The notes beneath the pieces were generated by a model that did no database searches, was not told where the DNA came from, and saw only the letters and a list, made by a program, of their open reading frames with translations. A program made the position numbers and the translations under genes. A stretch of DNA of 64,000 nucleotides from Nephrocerus scutellatus. Lineage: Eukaryota > Arthropoda > Insecta > Diptera > Pipunculidae. Of the stretch, positions 9,914 to 16,768 are shown one piece after another (positions within the stretch are counted from its first letter, which is position 1; every line of letters starts with the position of its first letter). The DNA lies in assembly GCA_947095585.1 (NCBI GenBank), contig OX352763.1, positions 59,553,016 to 59,617,015 on the forward strand, given 5' to 3'.

Positions 9914-11162
9914 CGTTTTATATACAAATTTTTTTCTTTAGTTCCAATTAAGCAAACACTAAAACGCGTTTAAACAAAATGTCTTCCAATCGTGCAAAAA
10001 AGTCTGGTTTTGGGCATTGAAGATTGAAGTGTCTACTCGGAGTATTTTTTTTTTACTGCTGCCTACGGTACAGTTTTGTTTGAAAGAAAATTTTTTTTAT
10101 TGGAGCAGAATGGTGCGTGTCTGATGACGCAAACCAACGGTTGACAAAATTCTTCAAGTTCTATGGTTGGTTCGGTGCGCTACTCGGAAAAATCGGAAGA
10201 AAACCCTGCCGGTTCGTTCGTGTTCCCAGATCGGATAAAGCTAACGCCGCGGGGCGCAACCATTGCTCGAGTGCGTTCCGGCGTTGAGGCGTCCACCGGG
10301 CGAAACTGCGCCTCAGGACGTCAGTACTTCCGTATCTTGGAGTGACCCAACACACCACTCTACAGGCTAGAGGGGTGCTCCGACACCTTGGTAGCCCAAA
10401 CTCTAGTGTGTGAAAATGTGTTCACTGTAACAAGCTCTAAATACGTAGGCAACCAGATATCAATGGCGGACGCCTGCTCAAATGTGGACAGTGTCACAAA
10501 GGCTAACAATTAACGCACAAAATTAGCCCAGTAGTTCATCGATTCCAAAATGTGGTTGGAAATGCAGGCGCTGCAGATTTGATTCCGAGTGTGCTTAGGC
10601 CCAGTTTTTTTTTCGGTTGGCCCTTGCCTTGTACTGTTCGTGACTCCCGTCATCATCAGAAGAACAAAAGTTTTTCTCCGAATTGCCTCAAAGTTATCGA
10701 GCCGCAGCGTAGAAAGAATTGGATAAATGCAGTTCATGCAACAGATTGGTTCCAGTACCTGTGATCCCGAGTCAAAATTCTCCGATTGACCCATGAAAAA
10801 AGGAATTAATCCATATCTCAACTCTGAGCTAAAATTTAAGTTATGATTCGTAAAAAAAAGAAACAAAAAAAAAAGAAAGAAAGATAAATGCAAAAAAAAA
10901 AAAAAAAAAAAATCCAAAACAAACGTAAAAAGGTTAAAAATGCTAATTTCGTGGAAACGGGTTTGTAAATGTAAAGTCGCCATTTTGTTCGGCCAGTGTC
11001 GGTATGCAGCAACAAGTATAGCCTCAGTAGTGTACGGTTTTTTTTGGGAGTCCCGCCAGACGATTTCCAACACATTGAATTTTTTAAGTCCTTTTTTTCA
11101 GCACCCTACACAAGGGTATTCATCGTCATCGACAGCGCTGCCGACGTCGCATGGAACCGCAA

Positions 11163-11168
11163 GTAAGT
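11163..11168 (+). promoter_or_regulatory. Candidate splice donor in U5
   Basis: CGCAA|GTAAGT is a near-consensus donor. A strong acceptor-like TTTTTTTCAG ends at 11101, 60 nt upstream, and a branch-point/acceptor pair lies just before gag (14997-15018). Splicing from here would remove most of U5 and the leader. Inferred from sequence only. Confidence 0.35.
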
Positions 11169-11494
11169 GGTAAAATATTTTTTTCCGGTTCCATAAGCTA
11201 TACGCACTGTTTCGGGTTCCGTTTGATTTCTCTTCCGCGATACCGTTGGCCTAACAATGACGGTTGACGGGTATTTTCTATTAATTTCACGATAACTAAA
11301 TTAAATAATTTCCCGAAATTAATTTTAGATTTTCTTACCGATCAATGATCGAGATAATTTTGGAATTTGGATTTGATCCATATAATTTAAGAAAATTGAT
11401 TTAATCGAAATTAATTTAAGATTTTCTTACCGATCAGTGATCGATATAAATTTAGAATTTGGATTTGATCTATATAATTTAAGAAAATTAAGAA

Positions 11495-11857
11495 TTCACC
11501 TATATAATCTATATAAATTTTTTGCTCGACCATTATGCTCGCTTATTTTACGGGAGTATCATTTTAATATTGTAGTAACCACGTTGGCGCAGTCCATTAA
11601 ATAATTTTTGGCGCCCAACGTGGGGCACGAGGAAGGTTGGTTTATTCCAATCTATTCTTGGGTCTCACACAATTTTCCAGTCAGTTCTTTAGTTTTAAAT
11701 TTTCCTTCATGGTTTAATACATTGTCTATAAGACATCATCTTGCACTGGGTGTGGACAGTTAGACCGTATCCTTCGGAATCACAGGTAACTTGGAGATTC
11801 TAACCGAATTCCTGACCAAAGATACTGGTTTAACCAAAACCCTCATTACGCTCTACG
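11495..11857 (+). repeat. 363-bp leader-derived segment embedded in the 5' LTR
   Basis: Identical by eye over all 363 bp to 13277-13639 (constant offset 1,782) and absent from the 3' LTR. It contains an LTR-end-like part, a tRNA-Lys primer-binding site and leader sequence. It is flanked by two copies of GATTTAATCGAAAT(T/A)AATTTAAG (near 11400 and 11862), the second continuing into normal LTR sequence, so it sits in a local duplication of the AT repeat. It must postdate integration or come from a non-standard reverse-transcription product, because both LTRs normally derive from one template. Confidence 0.9.
11609..11626 (+). promoter_or_regulatory. Ectopic tRNA-Lys primer-binding-site copy inside the 5' LTR
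   Basis: TGGCGCCCAACGTGGGGC, identical to the sites at 12979 and 13391. It lies within the leader-derived segment and is not at an LTR end of this element. Confidence 0.85.
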
Positions 11858-12978
11858 CTCTGATTTAATCGAAATAAATTTAAGATTTTCTTACCGATCA
11901 ATGATCGATTTAGTTTTGAGAAATTTGAATATCGATCTATGATCCAATAAATTTAAGATTTTGATTATCGTTCTAGAATCGAATAAATTTAAGGTTTCGA
12001 TTATCGTTCCATGATCGATTTAATTTTGAGAAATTTGAATATCGATCTATGATCCAATAAATTTAAGATTTTGCTATCGTTCTATAATCGAATAAATTTA
12101 AGATTTTGATTATTGTTCTAGAATCGAATAAATTTAAGGTTTCGATTATCGTTCCATGATCGATTTAATTTTGAGAAATTTAATTATCGACTTGTAATCC
12201 AATAAATTTAAGATTTTGCTATCGATCTATAATCGAATAAATTTAAGATTTCGATTATCGCTCAATGACTGATTTGATTTTGAGAATTTTAATTATCGAC
12301 CTAGTATCCACTAATTTAAGATTTTGCTATCGATCTATAATCGAATTAATTTAAGATTTTGATTCTGAAATTCCTTATGCTTATCATTGGTTTGCTGTTT
12401 TTTTGTTAGATAAGAAAAAAAACAATATATAAATGAACAATAAAATAAATCGAACACAATGCTAGTCCAGAAAATTAATTGTTGCTAAATTATTTGTGAC
12501 TCTCCTCCAGTTTTGATGATTCACTCGGCGACGTTAGGGGCTTGATCCCAATGAGGGGGCCCATTTACAGCGGGGCCCACAGGAAGGGTGGCTGTAGAAG
12601 TGATGGGACGGGGTCTGCTGAGCAGACCAAGGTACGCCGTTCCAAATAGCCACATTTGGACAGGTAGCCAAATGGAAGGTCTCGATAAACGTCGGATTCA
12701 AAGTTGTGTGTTCTCTCTTCCTCTCCTCTCTCTCTCTTCCTCTTCGAAATTTTAGCTTACCTGCATGCGAATTAAAATTATATGGTACGGAGGCCGCTAA
12801 CCGACCAAGACCCCACCCCCTAAGCCGACGAGCAAAGGCCGAACTAGCGCATGCAAAATGGAAGGTTAGTGTCTCAAAAGGGCGACGCTTAGCAGGAAGG
12901 ATTCCATCCTTCCTCTCCGACTCGAACATGCCCCAAACCACTAGGCAATCACCCGTACAAATACCATTACATAATTTT

Positions 12979-12996
12979 TGGCGCCCAACGTGGGGC
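12979..12996 (+). promoter_or_regulatory. Primer-binding site (tRNA-Lys)
   Basis: TGGCGCCCAACGTGGGGC starts 7 nt after the LTR end and is complementary to an insect tRNA-Lys 3' end plus CCA over 18 nt. Being next to the true LTR boundary, it is the most likely site of minus-strand priming. Confidence 0.92.
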
Positions 12997-13276
12997 CCGA
13001 TAGAGGTTTTGGCTTAGGCTAAGATTTTCTCGGAACCTCACTCAACTTTTAATAAATTTCATTTTCGGTTTTAGTTTAAATTATATACCTCCGGGGTATT
13101 TCGTTGTTCTGGGGTACATTGACGACTCACCAGATCTCTTTGCTATCTTTTGGGCTCTGCTGCGTTCAAGGGATGAAGTGGAAGCTATCTATGGAATTGC
13201 AGATTTCTGGCTCGAAGCGGATGTTCTGACCAAAGGGTTTTCGGTTCGTCTTGAGTTCGTGGTAGTTCACAATAAT

Positions 13277-13639
13277 TTCACCTATATAATCTATATAAAT
13301 TTTTTGCTCGACCATTATGCTCGCTTATTTTACGGGAGTATCATTTTAATATTGTAGTAACCACGTTGGCGCAGTCCATTAAATAATTTTTGGCGCCCAA
13401 CGTGGGGCACGAGGAAGGTTGGTTTATTCCAATCTATTCTTGGGTCTCACACAATTTTCCAGTCAGTTCTTTAGTTTTAAATTTTCCTTCATGGTTTAAT
13501 ACATTGTCTATAAGACATCATCTTGCACTGGGTGTGGACAGTTAGACCGTATCCTTCGGAATCACAGGTAACTTGGAGATTCTAACCGAATTCCTGACCA
13601 AAGATACTGGTTTAACCAAAACCCTCATTACGCTCTACG
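13277..13639 (+). repeat. Second LTR-end/PBS/leader segment in the leader
   Basis: Contains GCAGTCCATTAAATAATTTT followed by a full tRNA-Lys primer site, parallel to ACCATTACATAATTTT plus primer site at 12964-12996. This looks like the LTR end, primer site and leader start of a sister element joined into this one, probably by template switching between co-packaged RNAs. A perfect second copy is in the 5' LTR. Confidence 0.75.
13391..13408 (+). promoter_or_regulatory. Second primer-binding-site copy
   Basis: TGGCGCCCAACGTGGGGC, 412 nt downstream of the first. Priming here would copy extra leader into minus-strand strong-stop DNA. Confidence 0.85.
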
Positions 13640-14863
13640 GGGATGAGGACGTCCCACTTCAGAACTTTTCTCTTTCTATCAGGTAGGTGGATCGGGATGA
13701 TAGGAACTTTTAGGAATTTCAGGCATCTGGCTCATGGCTTGGATGTACTGACCAAAAGATCCTTGGTCGACTTGAATTCGCAGTCCTACCTAATTTTACC
13801 TGACATATATCTTTATTATTTAACTTTTGCTCGATCTGTATAATAGTATACAACTTTAGACTTTTAACTTTACATCTCATTTAATACCTTCGGCTTAGGG
13901 AAAATATCTTGCTATTCTGGTGTAGTGCCTAAGCAGGTTGCTGGAGAATCGTAGGTCATTCGGAGCATTAAGCGACCGAGTACCTGACTTTGGGTTCCTG
14001 CTTGGAAAGTCTAACTAGGAATCACCGCACCAGATCCCTTTCTAGCTTGAGAGATCTGCAAGGCCTTTGGAGTGGACCGATTTTTTTTGGAAGTACAGAT
14101 ATCCCTTGCGGTGGATATTCTGACCAAAAGACCGTTAGTCCATTTTTGAGACATTGCGATCTTCTAACTTCACAAATAGTAAAGTCATTGCATCTCAGAT
14201 TTGTTCTGATAACTCTACATGGCTGCTTGTCTTGATGTGGAACAGTACCGAAGCCGTCGTCCGGGATGATCTTGCTGGAGGAGGGACAATTGAATTTGGA
14301 AATATCGTTTTTTTGAAAGACATTGTGTTTTTTTTGATTCATTTGTGTTGAAGAATTTTGAAAATGGCATTATGCCAAAACAAAATTGCTTAAGTTTTTG
14401 TTAATAAATCTTTTAATATAGAGTTAGTTAAAGACCAAAGTAGCATTCGAAAGGGACCTAGATCAAGCTCGTTAGATCTTCTAATTGGGTTTCACCCTCA
14501 TATTCTAGATTTCTTCTGCTTTGGATCCAAATAGTATTTAGCATCCGTGTGGCCGGGTTTCATTTTGTTTGTTAAATGGATTTTCCTTTTGATGGGAATG
14601 TTGGTGAAAATCAGTATACTGGTTATCTGTAGCGGAGAAACTGGGTTTTGTTAACACTATAGTTTTGCTTTCGGAAGCTTATTGGGTTTACAAATATCGT
14701 TTTTTTTTTGCGTTATCTTACTAGTATCCAAAATCTTGAAATATTATCGCTTTGATTTTAGAATCAATATACCTCATTGTATAATTATCGATTACTACAA
14801 TTTCAATATTCAAACTTATATTATTACTGTTATCTATTAATTTAAATTGGTTGCCGCGATCTT

Positions 14864-15079
14864 TTGAGAAGGATCGTGATAATTGGGGGTCGTACTTTCG
14901 CGCTAGTCTTATCAACCCGGTGCTCGGCATCGGTTATTCTTGTATTCCTTTTATCACTGGCACTCCTTGCTCTAAAGTGGCTATTGCTCGGAAGGGCTAA
15001 TAAGAGCTTCTATTGTAGAAAGTTTATATATCGGTCGCGATTGCGTACTCGCATTGTTGAACTTCCTGGATTGTCTTAA
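14864..15079 (+). other. Short ORF with one membrane segment directly upstream of gag
   Basis: An open frame of 71 codons ends with TAA at 15077-15079, two bases before the gag ATG, giving TAAAAATG. It has no ATG: the frame opens at about 14846 and the first plausible start is TTG at 14864. Residues 23-43 form a strongly hydrophobic stretch (ASVILVFLLSLALLALKW) followed by a basic, Arg-rich tail, the pattern of a membrane-anchored peptide. It is in the +1 frame relative to gag (window frame 2 against gag frame 1). It could be chance, a remnant of an upstream coding exon, or a translated leader peptide. Confidence 0.3.
14997..15018 (+). promoter_or_regulatory. Candidate branch point and splice acceptor before gag
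   Basis: CTAAT (14997-15001), the insect branch-point consensus, followed 18 nt later by TTCTATTGTAG, 64 nt before the gag ATG. The pyrimidine tract is weak. It pairs logically with the donor at 11163. Confidence 0.3.
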
Positions 15080-15081
15080 AA

Positions 15082-16689
15082 ATGTTTACTGTGCGAAGCA
15101 ACGAGGATTTGAGTCGTCTCAATCCCAGCGTCATTTGCCAGGTTTGTAAGGCGGAGTTGGCCTCAGGAGTCGAAAGCCTGCTTACATCGTGTAACCATGT
15201 TTTCCATAATACTTGTATTACGGAATTCTTAAAGACTTCGGACAAGTGTCCTACATGTAAAGCGGTTTGCTCGGCTGAGAATCTTAAGCCCATAGACGTA
15301 GTGGTGGGGGATACTGCCAGCACAACCGCGGGAAGGAAACGATTCGGCAAGCGGACTCCGGCATCGAAAGGAGCTATTCCCAAAACCATGTCCACACGCA
15401 GCACTAGTGCAGCTGGGAGGAGCAATGGCAAGGACAAACGTTATACCCATAGTAACCTCCTCGATAGCGATGTGTTTGGTGAAGACAATCGGCAAATGAC
15501 GGGGATACGCCCCATTCCGCTTGCAGAAAAGACTCTCACCACCGATGAAGTCAAAACGCTAATAAGCACCGCCTTAGAACAGCATAAGACCGAAACCCTT
15601 AATCTTCTCACTAGTAAGTTGTCAGACGTGGTCACTGTAAATATACAGAAGTCTTTAGAACAACTGAAACTACAAAACCAGACAGACCAGCTAATTCAAC
15701 CGAGCCGTTCTCAAAATCACCCAGAGGATTTTACTCGTCTTCCCTCATTCGCAGTCCAGAATGGATTCAGCAACCCAGTACCTCACGCCGGGTTGCGTAA
15801 CGCATCCTTTGCTTCGAATCAGGCGACGATCCCCGGTCTTCCTCTTGATTTGGGAAAGTCGGATCGCATTACTAACCTGATCCAAAAGTGGCAAATTCGT
15901 TTCGATGGTACAATGGACGAATTTTTATATCGAATTCAGGTTTTGACTAACCAGACTCTATATGGAGATTTTTCACTTATTTGTAATAATTTTCATATGA
16001 TACTTCATGGGAAAGCCCGAGAATGGTTTTGGCGGTATCATCGGAGTGTGCCGCAGTGCAATTGGTTTGATCTGTGCGAAGCGTTACGTTTACAATACAA
16101 AGACAATCGGACTGATTATGATCTTTTAGAAAGTATTCGTTCGAGGAAGCAAAAGGATCGTGAAATCTTCGACGAGTATTTCGACTCGATTTCCGTTTTG
16201 ACCAATCGATTAAACTCTCCGATAAGCGAGAGTGAACTCGTTGAAATCATATCTCGAAATCTTCGACCGGATATTCGGCACGAGATACTGTATCTGACCA
16301 TTAACTCGGTAGCACAACTCCGAGATACCTGCCGCAAGCGGGAACGGTTTCTCGCTGATGTTAGTCGCGGATTTACCGGATTCCGAAATCCGATACCTCG
16401 TCGTAACGTCGCCGAAGTGGATCGGGGCTGCGATTCGCAGGAAGAAATTTGCGTGCCAACGATTGGTAAAGGTGGAAACGGGAATTTGACTGGTACTGGG
16501 GCGCTCATCTGTTGGAACTGTGGCGAGGTCGGTCATCGGTATGTAGATTGTCTGAAGGACCGACGGATCTTTTGTTACGGTTGCGGAGCGATTAACGTAT
16601 ACAAACTAAATTGTGTTAAGTGTGGGACATCGGGAAACTCCAGAGCGGGTGTGGCTCAGCTTCGACAGCGCAATCCACACCCCAAATAA
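15082..16689 (+). CDS. gag: Gag with N-terminal RING-H2 finger
   Basis: Intact 535-residue frame starting at ATG 15082. Residues 19-59 fit RING-H2 exactly: C19-x2-C22-x14-C37-x-H39-x2-H42-x2-C45-x10-C56-x2-C59, with CPTC at the end as in ubiquitin ligases. A basic patch follows (about 85-97, RKRFGKR), then a Ser/Thr-rich linker and a helical region that may coil (about 150-205). Residues 255-430 form the retrotransposon Gag capsid-like region with the hallmark GKAREWFWRY (310-319). At the C-terminus is one good zinc knuckle, C477-x2-C480-x4-H485-x4-C490, and a degenerate second (C498-x2-C501...C511) with Val at the His position. Gag would form the particle and bind RNA. RING fingers are not a standard part of gypsy Gag, so a ligase or self-assembly role is inference. 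Confidence 0.9.
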   Translation: MFTVRSNEDLSRLNPSVICQVCKAELASGVESLLTSCNHVFHNTCITEFLKTSDKCPTCKAVCSAENLKPIDVVVGDTASTTAGRKRFGKRTPASKGAIPKTMSTRSTSAAGRSNGKDKRYTHSNLLDSDVFGEDNRQMTGIRPIPLAEKTLTTDEVKTLISTALEQHKTETLNLLTSKLSDVVTVNIQKSLEQLKLQNQTDQLIQPSRSQNHPEDFTRLPSFAVQNGFSNPVPHAGLRNASFASNQATIPGLPLDLGKSDRITNLIQKWQIRFDGTMDEFLYRIQVLTNQTLYGDFSLICNNFHMILHGKAREWFWRYHRSVPQCNWFDLCEALRLQYKDNRTDYDLLESIRSRKQKDREIFDEYFDSISVLTNRLNSPISESELVEIISRNLRPDIRHEILYLTINSVAQLRDTCRKRERFLADVSRGFTGFRNPIPRRNVAEVDRGCDSQEEICVPTIGKGGNGNLTGTGALICWNCGEVGHRYVDCLKDRRIFCYGCGAINVYKLNCVKCGTSGNSRAGVAQLRQRNPHPK

Positions 16690-16768
16690 TTTCAACCACG
16701 TATGGAGTCGATCCACTCACTGATCCAAGTTACGGTGTTCTTTCGGTGAACACTGTGTCACGAAGACC
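16690..16768 (+). other. gag-pol junction
   Basis: After the gag stop (16687-16689) the pol frame opens only from 16724, just past a TGA at 16721-16723, and lacks an ATG near its start. The third frame (codons from 16692) stays open across the junction to a stop near 16795 and reads like continued coding sequence. Either an indel has disturbed the junction in this copy, or Pol is made by frameshifting. Gag and Pol differ by +1. Confidence 0.55.

Larger units (their letters stand above)
11273..12365 (+). repeat. AT-rich degenerate tandem repeats in the 5' LTR
   Basis: Units of roughly 40-60 bp built around AATTTAAGATTTTG, GATTATCG and ATCGATCTATAATCGAATAA recur throughout, with larger units of about 90-110 bp marked by TTTTGAGAAATTTGAATATCG. 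The block is interrupted by the leader-derived piece at 11495-11857. The 3' LTR counterpart is 22330-22965. Copy-number change in such repeats probably explains part of the LTR length difference. Confidence 0.75.
9075..12971 (+). repeat. 5' LTR (3,897 bp)
   Basis: Begins TGTAATGG and ends CCATTACA; matches 20092-23570. Relative to the 3' LTR it lacks 39 bp after 9098 and has about 457 bp extra between roughly 11438 and 11860. In order it contains a U3 of about 810 bp with a CA repeat (9260-9272), the TATA/initiator, a poly(A) signal, a unique middle part with a 19-nt A run (10895-10913), the AT-rich repeat region, and a CT-rich stretch (12713-12745) near the end. This length is far above the few hundred bp usual for insect gypsy elements. 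Open frames inside it differ between the two copies and show no conserved domain. Confidence 0.93.
13209..14150 (+). repeat. Thrice-repeated leader motif (GGATRTWCTGACCAAARG)
   Basis: A block centred on GATGTTCTGACCAAAGG at 13220 recurs as GATGTACTGACCAAAAG at 13742 and GATATTCTGACCAAAAG at 14113. A weaker version lies at 13592 (and in the LTR copy). The first two also share the preceding TGGCTC and the following CTTGARTTCG. A second shared pair is CACCAGATCTCTTT (13127-13140) and CACCAGATCCCTTT (14028-14041). These are probably duplicated leader units; conservation across copies hints at an RNA structure or packaging element. Confidence 0.6.
12972..15081 (+). other. Untranslated leader (2.1 kb) between 5' LTR and gag
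   Basis: A very long leader without a convincing ORF except a short hydrophobic one at its end. It is a mosaic: a first primer-binding site and leader part (12972-13276), then a second LTR-end/primer-site/leader part (13277-13639), then sequence repeating motifs of the first part. Many in-frame stops and upstream ATGs lie before gag, so ribosome scanning from the cap seems unlikely. Splicing, internal entry or reinitiation would be needed. Confidence 0.8.

Noticed and set aside
10510..11075. Minus-strand frame of 187 codons in the LTR
   Set aside because: Its length depends on a poly-A/T run; in the 3' LTR it is broken into separate frames. Phe-rich low-complexity translation.
12534..13017. 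Open frames on both strands at the 5' LTR end (also 23061-23660)
   Set aside because: They overlap each other on opposite strands, change length between the two LTRs, run past the LTR end into unrelated sequence, and show no domain.
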